Below the pieces are notes generated by a model. That model was not told the origin of the DNA, made no database searches, and worked only from the letters and a program-made list of their open reading frames with translations. Shown piece by piece: positions 15,519-24,426 of a DNA stretch of 64,000 nt. Made by a program: the position numbers and the translations under genes. Position 1 is the stretch's first letter, and each line of letters begins with the position of its first letter. Source of the stretch: Nonomuraea coxensis DSM 45129 (GTDB lineage Bacteria > Actinomycetota > Actinomycetes > Streptosporangiales > Streptosporangiaceae); NCBI RefSeq assembly GCF_019397265.1, contig NZ_CP068985.1, forward strand, positions 62,001 to 126,000. The letters run 5' to 3'.

Positions 15519-17036
15519 GTGATTACGGGTGAGCTACGCAGCAGGATCGACAGGTTGTGGGACGCGTTCTGGTCCGGCGGGATCTCCAATCCGCTGGAGG
15601 TCATCGAACAGATCACCTACCTGATGTTCATCAAGCGGTTGGACGGCATCCAGACCACTAAGGAACACAAGGCCAACCGCACCGGCGGGGAGGTCGATAG
15701 CCCGATCTACTCGGCCGACACCAAGGACTTGCGCTGGTCGGTGTTCACGGAGAAACAGCCGGACCAGATGTACGAGATCGTAGCCAACGAGGTCTTCCCA
15801 CAGTTGCGAGGGCTCGGCGGTGAGAAGTCCACCTACTCCCAACACATGAAAGATGCTCGGTTCACTATCCCCACCCCGAACCTGCTCACCAAGGCTGTGG
15901 ACATCCTGGACGAGTTGCCCCTTGATCAGGGTGACGTCAAGGGCGACCTGTACGAGTACATGCTCAGTAAGATCGCCACGGCCGGCCAGAACGGCCAGTT
16001 CCGCACACCTCGGCACATCATCCAGCTCATGGTCGAGATGATGAACCCAAGCCCAAGAGATGAGATCTGCGACCCGGCCTGCGGGACCGCTGGTTTTCTG
16101 GTGGCCGCCGCCGAGTACGTCCAACGCGAGCACTACGACGCCCTTCTGGAACGCAACCAGCAACTGCACTTCCACAACAGCATGTTCCACGGATTCGACT
16201 TCGACTCGACCATGCTGCGGATCGCCAGCATGAACATGCTGCTGCACGAGATCGAAGAGCCCGACATCCGCTACCGCGACTCGCTGGCCCAGAACGTTGC
16301 CGACGAGACGGAGAAGTACTCCCTGATCCTGGCCAACCCGCCGTTCGCCGGCAGCCTCGACTACGAGACCACCGCCGAGGACCTGCTCCAGGTCGTCAAG
16401 ACCAAGAAGACCGAACTGCTATTCCTGGCCCTGTTCCTGCGACTGCTAAAGCCCGGCGGCCGCGCTGCCGTCATCGTCCCGGACGGAGTGCTGTTCGGCT
16501 CTAGCAAGGCCCATGTGGGTCTGCGCAAGATGCTGGTCGAAAACCACAGGCTCGACGCGATCGTCAAGCTGCCATCGGGGGTTTTCAAGCCGTATGCGGG
16601 GGTCTCCACCGCGATCGTCTTCTTCACCAAGACCAACGCGGGCGGTACCGACAACGTCTGGTTCTACGAGGTTACCGCGGACGGATACAGCCTCGACGAC
16701 AAGCGCACCCCACTGTTGTCGGAGGAGAAGCTGGGGCCGCGTCCCAATGTTGCCCTCGATGAGGCCGATCATGAGAAGAACAACCTCCCCGACGTTCTTG
16801 CCCGCTGGGCCCGCCGCGGCAACTCTGAACTGGAGCGCCCCCGGACCGCCCAGAGCTTCACCGTTGTCAAAGCCGACATCGTCTCACAAAATTACGATCT
16901 TAGCCTGAACCGCTACAAGGAAATCGTCCACGACGAGGGCGAACACCGTCCGCCCCTGGACATCATCGCGGACCTGGAATCACTCGAATCCGAGATTCAG
17001 TCTGGCCTCTCTATTCTGAAGGCAGCTATCCGATGA
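15519..17036 (+). CDS. hsdM: Type I restriction-modification DNA methyltransferase subunit HsdM
   Basis: 505 aa. HsdM with HsdS forms the adenine-N6 methyltransferase. The N-terminal helical domain (IDRLWDAFWSGGISNPLEVI, ITYLMFIKRLD) is followed by a Rossmann methyltransferase fold with the SAM motif DPACGTAGF (185-193) and the catalytic NPPF (273-276). The frame extends upstream to 15330, but GTG at 15519 (VITGELRSRIDRLW) fits the family N-terminus. The stop overlaps hsdS as ATGA. Function as type I MTase is secure. Confidence 0.92.
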   Translation: MITGELRSRIDRLWDAFWSGGISNPLEVIEQITYLMFIKRLDGIQTTKEHKANRTGGEVDSPIYSADTKDLRWSVFTEKQPDQMYEIVANEVFPQLRGLGGEKSTYSQHMKDARFTIPTPNLLTKAVDILDELPLDQGDVKGDLYEYMLSKIATAGQNGQFRTPRHIIQLMVEMMNPSPRDEICDPACGTAGFLVAAAEYVQREHYDALLERNQQLHFHNSMFHGFDFDSTMLRIASMNMLLHEIEEPDIRYRDSLAQNVADETEKYSLILANPPFAGSLDYETTAEDLLQVVKTKKTELLFLALFLRLLKPGGRAAVIVPDGVLFGSSKAHVGLRKMLVENHRLDAIVKLPSGVFKPYAGVSTAIVFFTKTNAGGTDNVWFYEVTADGYSLDDKRTPLLSEEKLGPRPNVALDEADHEKNNLPDVLARWARRGNSELERPRTAQSFTVVKADIVSQNYDLSLNRYKEIVHDEGEHRPPLDIIADLESLESEIQSGLSILKAAIR

Positions 17037-18220
17037 AGACTAATTCTCTCGGCGAAGTAGCTTTCTTTGTTCGGGGAGTGACCTTCAAGCCGTCCGATAT
17101 AGTAAGCGGGAATTCGCCGGACAGTCTTTGGTGTATGCGAACAAGGAATATTCAAACCGAACTCGACCTGAGTGACGTTTGGTCAATCTCCCGATCGCAT
17201 GTCAAGCGCCCTGAACAGATTCTTCAGTTCGGCGACGTTCTCGTGTCCAGCGCAAATAGCTGGAACCTTGTTGGAAAGTGCTGCTGGACTCCACAGCTGG
17301 ACAATGAGGCTACGTTCGGAGGGTTCATAACGGCACTGCGAGCCGACCCCGCCAGACTTCATCCGCGCTATCTCTACTGGTGGTTTTCCTCGCCGACAGT
17401 CCAAGCAGCTGTCAGAAGCTTTGGTCGGCAGACTACAAACATTTCCAACCTGGATATTCACAGATGTCTTGCATTGAATATTCCAGTTCCACCACTCGAG
17501 GAGCAGCGGCGGCTCGCAGGTCTGCTAGATCAGGTAGACGATCTGCGAGCCAAGCGGCAACAGGCTATTGCTCTCCTTGACGACCTTGCACAGTCCATCT
17601 TCCTAGACATGTTCGGCAACCCCGCCACAAACCCGAAGGGCTGGGTAATCCGCACAGTCAGCGATCTGATCGAGTCGGCAACCTATGGCACAAGCCAAAA
17701 GGCGCACACGGCTGGAGATTTTCCGGTTCTTCGCATGGGGAATCTCACAGCCCAAGGAAGAATTGATCTTTCCAGTTTGAAATATCTCCCGACGTCTGAA
17801 GTGGGAGAACGTCACATTGTTCGCAAGGATGATATACTGTTTAATCGAACCAACAGCGCGGACCTCGTAGGCAAGACCGCCGTTTTTCGCGAGAACACCC
17901 CAATGGCCTACGCAGGCTACCTCGTACGAGTGCGAACGAATCCACAAAATCACCCAGAGTACATCTCAGCCTTCCTGAATAGCCGTTATGGCAAGAAGAT
18001 ATTGCGAAATATGTGCAAGAGCATCGTCGGCATGGCTAACATCAACGCCCGCGAGCTACAGAGCATCCGCATCCCAGCGCCGCCCCTCAAGCTTCAACAG
18101 GAATTCGCGCAGAGGCTGCAGGCGACGGAGCAGCAGAGAGCGGCGCACGTATCACACCTAGAAGCACTTGATGAGCTCTTCTCTTCCTTGCAAGCTAAGG
18201 CGTTTCGCGGGGAGTTGTGA
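17033..18220 (+). CDS. hsdS: Type I restriction-modification specificity subunit HsdS
   Basis: 395 aa. HsdS carries two target recognition domains and sets the split recognition sequence for HsdM and HsdR. Two TRD-spacer units are visible: TRD1 about 1-155 closed by the conserved NIPVPPLEEQRRLAGLLDQV, and TRD2 about 200-350 closed by RIPAPPLKLQQEFAQRLQA, each followed by a coiled-coil spacer. Base composition is visibly lower in GC than hsdM and hsdR, as expected of TRDs exchanged by recombination. The start overlaps the hsdM stop. Confidence 0.9.
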   Translation: MKTNSLGEVAFFVRGVTFKPSDIVSGNSPDSLWCMRTRNIQTELDLSDVWSISRSHVKRPEQILQFGDVLVSSANSWNLVGKCCWTPQLDNEATFGGFITALRADPARLHPRYLYWWFSSPTVQAAVRSFGRQTTNISNLDIHRCLALNIPVPPLEEQRRLAGLLDQVDDLRAKRQQAIALLDDLAQSIFLDMFGNPATNPKGWVIRTVSDLIESATYGTSQKAHTAGDFPVLRMGNLTAQGRIDLSSLKYLPTSEVGERHIVRKDDILFNRTNSADLVGKTAVFRENTPMAYAGYLVRVRTNPQNHPEYISAFLNSRYGKKILRNMCKSIVGMANINARELQSIRIPAPPLKLQQEFAQRLQATEQQRAAHVSHLEALDELFSSLQAKAFRGEL

Positions 18221-18265
18221 GAGAATCGCGACCTCTGTCCGTGCTAGTGGGTTAGGGCGGTTGTC

Positions 18266-21200
18266 GTGAGCAACTTCGGGTTCCTGAAGACGGAGTGGCT
18301 GGAGCTGTACAGCGAGGCGATCCGGGCGGAGCGGTTAGCGATCGCCGACCCTCGGACGTCGTGCTTCTACGCACGGCGAACGATCGAGCTGGCGCTTAAC
18401 TGGCTGTATAGGGCCGATGCCTCGCTGAGGGAGCCCTACCACCGCGACCTCAGCGCGATGATCAACGAGCCGACGTTGGTCAGCCTGGCAGGTCCGGGGC
18501 TGCGGGCAAAGATGGACGTGATCCGCAGGCAGGGCAACCTGGCAGTGCACTCGGCCAGGCAGGTGCACAGTAGGGACGCGACGCGGACCGTGGCAGAGCT
18601 GTTCCATGTGCTGTACTGGCTGGCCCGCAACTACGCGCAGCACGAGGCGGACGTCCCGCCGTCCGGGCTCGGGTTCGACGCATCGCTGATACCGGTACCC
18701 GAGCCCGCCTCAGTACGGCTTAAGAAGCAGGCCGAACTGAAGGCGATGGCTGCCCGGTTCGCCGAGCAGCAGGAGGAGCTGGCCAGGGAGCGCCGGCGCA
18801 GCCAGGATCTCGACGCCGAAATACAGCGGCTGCGGGAGCAGATCAAGGCAGCCAAGCTCGTTAACGCCCAACGGCGTGACACTCACGATTACAACGAGGC
18901 CGAAACCCGCGCCCACATCATCGACCTGCTGCTCCAGGAGGCAGGGTGGCCGCTGGACAAGGCCGAGGACCGGGAGTACCCGGTGGAAGGGCTGCCATCG
19001 ACCACGTCCGGCAAGGGCAAGGTGGACTACGTCCTGTGGGACGACGACGGCAGACCGTTGGGCCTAGTGGAGGCCAAGGCCACCACTCACTCGGCCATGG
19101 AAGGACAGGAGCAGGCCAGAAGGTACGCCGATGCCCTGGAACGCAAATTCGGCAGGCGTCCGGTCATCTTTTACACCAACGGTTACGAGACCTGGATCTG
19201 GGACGACGGCAACAAGTACCCACCGCGGCCGACCCAGGGATTCTACACGAAGGACGAACTGCGTTCGCTAATCGCGCGGCGGGCGTCTCGGCAGGCGCTT
19301 AGCAGCACGCCGATCAACGAGGAGATCGTTGAGCGCTACTACCAGAATCGTGCCATCCGCCGGATTGGGGAACGTTTCGACCGGGACAACCAACGCCAGT
19401 CTCTTCTCGTCATGGCGACAGGTTCCGGCAAGACACGAACCGCCATCGCGCTGGTCGACGTGTTGCAGAAGGCCGGCTGGATCAAGCGGGTGCTGTTCCT
19501 CGCCGACCGCACGGAGCTGGTGGCGCAGGCGACCAACGCGTTCAAGCAGCACCTGCGCGGCACGCCTGTAATCAACCTCCTAACGGAGAAGGACGACAGC
19601 GCCCGGGTGTACGTCTCGACGTATCCGACCATGCTCAACCTAATCAACAAGGTGTCCGACAGCGGCGAACGCAAGTTCGGGCCAGGCTATTTCGATCTGG
19701 TGATCGTGGACGAAGCGCACCGGTCGATCTTCAACAAGTACCAGGCAATCTTCGACTACTTCGACGCGCTGCTGGTCGGACTCACCGCCACCCCCAAGAA
19801 CGAGATCGACCGCAACACCTACCGGGTCTTCAACCTGGAGGAGGGCAACCCGACCGACGCCTACGACTTGGAGCAGGCCAAGAAGGACGGCTACTTGGTC
19901 GGTCCGTTCACCATCAACGTGCCGCTGAAGTTCCCGCAGCGCGGCGTCCGCTACGACGACCTCTCGGAGGAGGAGAAGGCTCGCTGGGACGAACTCGACT
20001 GGGACGAGGAGGACGGAGCCCCGACCGAGGTCACCGCCGACGAGGTCAACCGGTTCCTGTTCAACGACGACACCATCGACAAGATGCTCCAGACCGTCAT
20101 GACCTACGGCTACCGCGTCGACGGCGGCGACCGACTCGGCAAGACGATCGTGTTCGCGCGCAATCAGCGGCACGCTGAGTTCATCGTCGCGCGGTTCAAC
20201 CTGCTCTATCCAGAGCACGGAGGCGAGTTCGCCAGAGTGATCAGCCATCGGACGCGGGGCGCGGATCTGCTGATCGACGAATTCCGGCGCAAGGACTCGG
20301 CGCTGCGTATGGCAGTCTCGGTAGACATGCTCGACACAGGCATCGACATCCCCGAGGTCGTGAGCCTGGTCCTGGCTAAGGCTATCCGCTCCAAGACAAA
20401 GTTCTGGCAGATGATCGGCCGGGGTACACGGCTGTGTAAGGACCTGTTCGGCCCCGGGCAGGACAAGCAACAGTTCCTTGTCTTCGACCTGGCGCGCAAC
20501 GTGGAGCACTTCAACGCCGATATCCCCGAAGCCCAGGGACGTACGCAGAAGTCGCTGAGCGAGCGACTGTTCGCCCAGCGCGCCGACCTGCTCTATGTCC
20601 TGGACCAGGAGCAACCTTCGACCGAAGGCGATGCCACCGTACGCAACGACGTGGCCACCCGTTTGCAGGGCGAGGTGGCCGGCATGAACAGGAATAACGT
20701 CGAGGTGCGGCGGCACTTGCGCGAGGTGGACGCTTTCCTCGACCCCGAGTCGTGGAAGCAGATCACCGCCGAGAAGCGCGACGAGCTTAAGGAGAAGCTG
20801 GCTGGCTTGCCCTCAACCTACAAAGACGACGACACCAGCGAGGAGGCCAAACGGTTCGATCTGCTCGCATTGCGGCTACAACTCGGGCTGCTTGTCGCTG
20901 ATCCCGGGTATAACGCACTAAAGCTTCAGGTACAGCGGATCGCCGAGGACCTGCTTGACCCCACCACCCTCAACAATCCCGTAATTGGCCGGCACGTCGA
21001 GTTTCTCACCGACGTCGCGGGCGAGGACTGGTGGCAGGACATCACCTTGCCCATGCTGGAGACCATGCGCCGCACCATGCGTGGCCTGGTCCGGCTCATC
21101 CCCACCAAACACCGCGCCGTCGTCTACACGGACTTTGAGGACGAGCTCGGCGAGCTCAGCCACTCCGAGCTCAGGGGCCTGGAGATCGGCACCGACCGCA

Positions 21201-21679
21201 CCAAGTTCGAGCGGAAGGTTCGCACCTATCTGCGCAGCCACGACGACAACCTCGTCGTTCAAAAGCTCCTGCGTGGCCGCCAGATCACCAGCTCAGATCT
21301 GGACGAACTCAAGAACGCCTTTCTCGACCTAGGCCTCGGCACCGAGGCTGACATGGACGAGATCGCTGAGCAGCACGAAGGGTTGGGTCTGTTCCTGCGT
21401 TCCATCACCGGCCTGAGCCGCGAAACTGCCATCCGTGCCTTTGATGATTTCCAGCAGGGCCGCAACCTCAGTCCTGCCGAGTACAGGTTCCTCGAGCTCA
21501 TCATCGACTCCCTCACGAAAAACGGCTATCTGGACGTCGGCGACCTGTATGAACCACCCTTCAAGCGGCTTGGTGATCCCGACGTTGTCTTCCGCAACGC
21601 TTCCGACGTCGACGTCATCGTCAACGTCCTGAAGCTGGTGAAAGAGACCGCGATCCCAACAGAAGCTGAAGCGAGTTGA
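18266..21679 (+). CDS. hsdR: Type I restriction endonuclease subunit HsdR with DUF4145-like N-terminus
   Basis: 1137 aa, GTG start. Residues 1-125 resemble DUF4145 (RTIELALNWLYRAD, IRRQGNLAVHSARQV), a HEPN-clan domain; R88 and H95 have the spacing of an Rx4-6H pair. A coiled coil follows (about 155-200). The PD-ExK nuclease is at about 210-300 (D254 in KVDYVLW, E269/K271 in LVEAKAT). The SF2 translocase has ATGSGKT (384-390) and DEAH (482-485), with the EcoEI-type C-terminal domain after about 800. It cleaves unmodified DNA after ATP-driven translocation. It lies 45 bp after hsdS in the same operon. A TGA ends it without an obvious terminator. Confidence 0.9.
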   Translation: MSNFGFLKTEWLELYSEAIRAERLAIADPRTSCFYARRTIELALNWLYRADASLREPYHRDLSAMINEPTLVSLAGPGLRAKMDVIRRQGNLAVHSARQVHSRDATRTVAELFHVLYWLARNYAQHEADVPPSGLGFDASLIPVPEPASVRLKKQAELKAMAARFAEQQEELARERRRSQDLDAEIQRLREQIKAAKLVNAQRRDTHDYNEAETRAHIIDLLLQEAGWPLDKAEDREYPVEGLPSTTSGKGKVDYVLWDDDGRPLGLVEAKATTHSAMEGQEQARRYADALERKFGRRPVIFYTNGYETWIWDDGNKYPPRPTQGFYTKDELRSLIARRASRQALSSTPINEEIVERYYQNRAIRRIGERFDRDNQRQSLLVMATGSGKTRTAIALVDVLQKAGWIKRVLFLADRTELVAQATNAFKQHLRGTPVINLLTEKDDSARVYVSTYPTMLNLINKVSDSGERKFGPGYFDLVIVDEAHRSIFNKYQAIFDYFDALLVGLTATPKNEIDRNTYRVFNLEEGNPTDAYDLEQAKKDGYLVGPFTINVPLKFPQRGVRYDDLSEEEKARWDELDWDEEDGAPTEVTADEVNRFLFNDDTIDKMLQTVMTYGYRVDGGDRLGKTIVFARNQRHAEFIVARFNLLYPEHGGEFARVISHRTRGADLLIDEFRRKDSALRMAVSVDMLDTGIDIPEVVSLVLAKAIRSKTKFWQMIGRGTRLCKDLFGPGQDKQQFLVFDLARNVEHFNADIPEAQGRTQKSLSERLFAQRADLLYVLDQEQPSTEGDATVRNDVATRLQGEVAGMNRNNVEVRRHLREVDAFLDPESWKQITAEKRDELKEKLAGLPSTYKDDDTSEEAKRFDLLALRLQLGLLVADPGYNALKLQVQRIAEDLLDPTTLNNPVIGRHVEFLTDVAGEDWWQDITLPMLETMRRTMRGLVRLIPTKHRAVVYTDFEDELGELSHSELRGLEIGTDRTKFERKVRTYLRSHDDNLVVQKLLRGRQITSSDLDELKNAFLDLGLGTEADMDEIAEQHEGLGLFLRSITGLSRETAIRAFDDFQQGRNLSPAEYRFLELIIDSLTKNGYLDVGDLYEPPFKRLGDPDVVFRNASDVDVIVNVLKLVKETAIPTEAEAS

Positions 21680-21917
21680 CGATCAACAGTAGGTAATATC
21701 TTCGTGAGCAGGGTGTGTTGTCACTTAGGGCGTGCTCGATGAAGCTGGCCTTGCGGGCGGGCAAGGCAACCGAGGCGACGTTCACCAAAGGGACGGTCGC
21801 GTCGCCTCGGCCCCGGATCGCCCGACACGGAGGAGCCACACGTACAGCAGTCGAATAATCCATTTTGTCAGCCGCAGCTAGTAGGTTTCGTAACCAGCGT
21901 TCATCCTGGAGGTAACC

Positions 21918-22577
21918 ATGACCACCCCCCCACAGTGGCGGATGGATGAGCTCGAGGCCCTTGAAGAACGGCTGGACAACGAGATCGCCGGGCTGGACGA
22001 GCAACTCGGTGCGGTGTACAGCCAGATCGAGGAACTCGCGTTCAGCATCGACGACTACCTCGCTGAGAACGACTTCATACAGGTAGAACAGGCGGTGAGC
22101 CAACTCGTAGGCCTTTTCAGAGAGGACATCGAAGACGATCTCGAGTACCTAATCAAGCTTTCCGAGATCAAGAATGGAGAAGGGGATTCCATGTCGTGCG
22201 GCGCGGAGATCCCGACCCTGTCCAAAGATAGGCTACCTAAGCGCGAGCCCACCCAATCCGACGACCATGATGACGTTGATTACGAGGTCTCGGCTCTGAA
22301 CGAACGCGTCAACGCGTGTGCAAATCATCTCCGAGACCTCTTTGGCCAGGCACTTGAGCATTGGCAGGAAGCCAATGAGGCCGCGAACAACGGTTCCGGT
22401 CCTGCTGCCCGTACAGAACTTGGCTACGTCAGGAAGGTAGCTACGGAGGCAGGGAAGACGTTCGCCCTCTGGCAAGCCTGCTTGTCGGAGCTCTACGTTG
22501 TATCCCCCGGAAGTCTCGGCCCGATCAGCGACTTGTTGCTCATCCCGGTCGAACGGTGGATCAGGTCCGCGGAGTAG
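21918..22577 (+). CDS. Coiled-coil hypothetical protein downstream of hsdR
   Basis: 219 aa with GGAGGTAACC right before the ATG. Residues 8-80 are strongly helical and acidic (LEALEERLDNEIAGLDEQLG, then AVYSQIEELAFSIDDYLAEN), a probable coiled coil. A Ser/Asp-rich linker leads to a second helical domain (about 120-219, VSALNERVNACANHLRDLFG). No catalytic motif and no TM segment. It is separated from hsdR by about 240 bp but has the same direction and is AICE-borne. It may be an accessory of the defence island; no family is recognised. Confidence 0.6.
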   Translation: MTTPPQWRMDELEALEERLDNEIAGLDEQLGAVYSQIEELAFSIDDYLAENDFIQVEQAVSQLVGLFREDIEDDLEYLIKLSEIKNGEGDSMSCGAEIPTLSKDRLPKREPTQSDDHDDVDYEVSALNERVNACANHLRDLFGQALEHWQEANEAANNGSGPAARTELGYVRKVATEAGKTFALWQACLSELYVVSPGSLGPISDLLLIPVERWIRSAE

Positions 22578-23249
22578 CGGGCTCTGAACGTCCGAGATAT
22601 GGGAGCACCCCGTAACGTTGAATTGTCTGCAGCGTCTGGCTGATCGTTATGGTGGCTGGCACTCCCCGAGACCGCGGCAGTCTGGCCTTGCACACCCGTT
22701 CCGGATTCCGAGTGATCGGTGTCGGCGAACGCATGGGCCGCCATCATGGCGTCTGGCGCGACGTCACCGCGACTGAACGCCGCAGTTCGATCACCTCCTG
22801 AGTCCTCGCCCGTCCGCCACGCACGAGGCATCACTCCGCCGTTCGGTGGGTCGGGGCTGAGGAACGAAGCCCCGGACCTTCGATCGCCCTCAACTCGTAT
22901 GGTGAGTGACCACCGCGCGATCGCAACCTGTATATGTATGGCGGCTGACCCATAGGCCAGCCCTGACGGCGGGACGACTTCCAGTGTGATTGATGACCGG
23001 CGACTGGCGGCCGTCCGAGCTAATGCGGCGAGCGGTGATGCGATGGATGCTCGCGGTAAAGGTACCCAGTAATGCCGATTCTGGGGCGCGGGCGGTGCGT
23101 GCCCGGACCGGCCGAAGAGCCGCAGCCGGGCACGCAGACCGCCCGGCGCGCCCGGCGGGCCGCGCAGCGGGCCGCCTTTAAAGCCGTAGAGAAAGTTCTC
23201 ATCCAGCGACGATGCCGAGTTTATGATCTTGGTAACTGGCGCTGTTGTC
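22578..23249. other. Approximately 670-bp stretch with no supported gene
   Basis: Open frames exist on both strands but have low-complexity, shifting composition and no ribosome-binding sites. A GC-rich Arg-coding-like patch (about 23090-23190) is not convincing. Possibly remnants from the joining of the defence cargo to the AICE core. Confidence 0.4.
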
Positions 23250-23519
23250 CTACCGTGCTCGGCCCTGCAGTAGTGCCTGCCACACGGCCTGTCCTTCTCG
23301 GAGCCGCATGCGACGGGTCTCGCGGACCTCCTTCGCGGCGAGGTCTGTGCGGAGCAGGAAGAACTGTCCGCCTGTGGTGCAGAGCTCGTAGATGACCGCG
23401 TCGCAGTGGCAGGTCCAGGCGATGATTCGTCGTCGTGCATCCGTACGAGCCGTGAACCAGGCCAGCCGCATGTGGTTCGGCTGCGGCTGAGGCGGGTGAG
23501 GTGACAGGCAGTCGCTCAT
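23250..23519 (-). CDS. Small AICE-associated hypothetical protein
   Basis: 89 aa. The ATG overlaps the stop of the upstream ATPase gene (ATGA), indicating coupling. The protein has the look of small actinomycete proteins seen beside RsbW-like ATPases: LAWFTARTDARRRIIAWTCH, CDAVIYELCTTGGQFFLL, then RETRRMRLREGQAVWQALLQ. The Cys-rich segment (CHCD...ELC) could bind a metal. Function not recognised. Confidence 0.6.
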   Translation of the reverse strand: MSDCLSPHPPQPQPNHMRLAWFTARTDARRRIIAWTCHCDAVIYELCTTGGQFFLLRTDLAAKEVRETRRMRLREGQAVWQALLQGRAR

Positions 23520-23944
23520 GTGGGTTGGCCGGTGGAGTTGAGAGGGATGAGCGCCCATACCGTGCGCCCGCCGTCGTCGCCGTGGACGCCCCAGCGTGTC
23601 GTCAGGCTCTCCACCAGGTACAGCCCACGGCCGTTCTGATCCGTGTTCTCGGCCTGGCATCGGCGCGGAGTTGAGGGGCCGCCTTCGTCGTGGACGGCGA
23701 GGATCAGCAGGGTGGTGCCTGCGTGGAGGGTGACGCCGAATCGGCCGCCGGCCTGGCCGCTGCGGGTGCGGCGGATGGCGTTGGTGGCCAGTTCGGATGT
23801 GACGAGTTCGGCGGTGTAGGCCTCGGGGCGGTCGCCGAGGTAGCTGTTGACGAATCGGCGCGCTTCGCTGATCTGGGCCTTGGTGCCGGGGAAGTTGCGA
23901 CACCACCGGTGGATTTCTTGGCGGCTGTTCAGCGCTGGGTACAT
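23516..23944 (-). CDS. RsbW-like anti-sigma-type ATPase (HATPase_c_2)
   Basis: 142 aa. The GHKL ATPase core of RsbW/SpoIIAB-type kinases is visible: TAELVTSELATNAIRRTRS (N-box), LILAVHDEGG (G1-like), then NGRGLYLVESLTTRWGV (G2 motif) and a final GRTVWALIPL strand. These proteins bind or phosphorylate partner switches, though many in actinomycetes have unknown partners. ATG at 23944 is preferred to an upstream frame start at 24079, which would run through the operator repeats. It is divergent from the monooxygenase-like/XRE operon. Confidence 0.8.
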   Translation of the reverse strand: MYPALNSRQEIHRWCRNFPGTKAQISEARRFVNSYLGDRPEAYTAELVTSELATNAIRRTRSGQAGGRFGVTLHAGTTLLILAVHDEGGPSTPRRCQAENTDQNGRGLYLVESLTTRWGVHGDDGGRTVWALIPLNSTGQPT

Positions 23945-23993
23945 CGCCGTTTCCTTGCGTTCATGCAGGTCAACGCCCTGCGATCCGCTATCC

Positions 23994-24064
23994 GTACTTA
24001 AAGTACTGGTGCTATACTTCAAGTACAAGCGACTTGATGTACTTGCGCCGCACAATAAGTACTG
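23994..24064. promoter_or_regulatory. Cluster of AAGTAC operator-like sites
   Basis: The divergent control region holds GTACTTAAAGTAC (13-bp palindrome, 23994-24006), TACTTCAAGTA (24015-24025), ACTTGATGTACTT (24032-24044) and ATAAGTACT (24055-24063). The repeated half-site is AAGTAC. The same half-site recurs right after the XRE gene at 25630-25656. The arrangement suggests binding by the adjacent XRE regulator. Confidence 0.65.
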
Positions 24065-24117
24065 GTCGAGTGAAGACACCGAGATCCCAGACCGTGACGG
24101 CGACTCAGGAGGCGTAC

Positions 24118-24426
24118 ATGTTCGGACTCATGGTGCGATTCACCTGCAAGGACGAGGAGAGCGCCGCAGCGTTCGACGCCCTCGTCGGTGAGACAATCGA
24201 GGCGATCCGCCGGCACGAGCCGGGAACGATCGTGTACGCCTCGCACCGGGTGGACGGTCAGCCGCTCCAGCGGATCTTCTACGAGCTGTACCGGGACCGC
24301 GACGCCTTCGACGCCCACGAGCAGACCGAGCACACCAGGCGCTTCCTGGCCGCTCGCGAGGAACTGCTGGCCTCGGTCGAGGTCGACTGGCTGGATCTGC
24401 TGAGCGGGAAGGGCACGACGTCGTGA
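24118..24426 (+). CDS. Antibiotic biosynthesis monooxygenase (ABM)-domain protein
   Basis: 102 aa with AGGAGG upstream of the ATG at 24118. It is a single ferredoxin-like ABM domain: FGLMVRFTCKDEESAAAFDA, EPGTIVYASHRVDGQP, then RIFYELYRDRDAFDAHEQTE and HTRRFLAAREELLA, with the usual His-rich end of the second half. Members range from monooxygenases to heme-degrading or non-catalytic dimers. It overlaps the XRE gene start (GTGA). Such an ABM protein paired with the AICE regulator is seen in actinomycete elements (recollection); the function is unclear. Confidence 0.7.
   Translation: MFGLMVRFTCKDEESAAAFDALVGETIEAIRRHEPGTIVYASHRVDGQPLQRIFYELYRDRDAFDAHEQTEHTRRFLAAREELLASVEVDWLDLLSGKGTTS

Noticed and set aside
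22493..23440. 315-aa minus-strand frame in the gene-poor AICE stretch
   Set aside because: No ribosome-binding site, composition changes along its length, and it overlaps supported genes at both ends.
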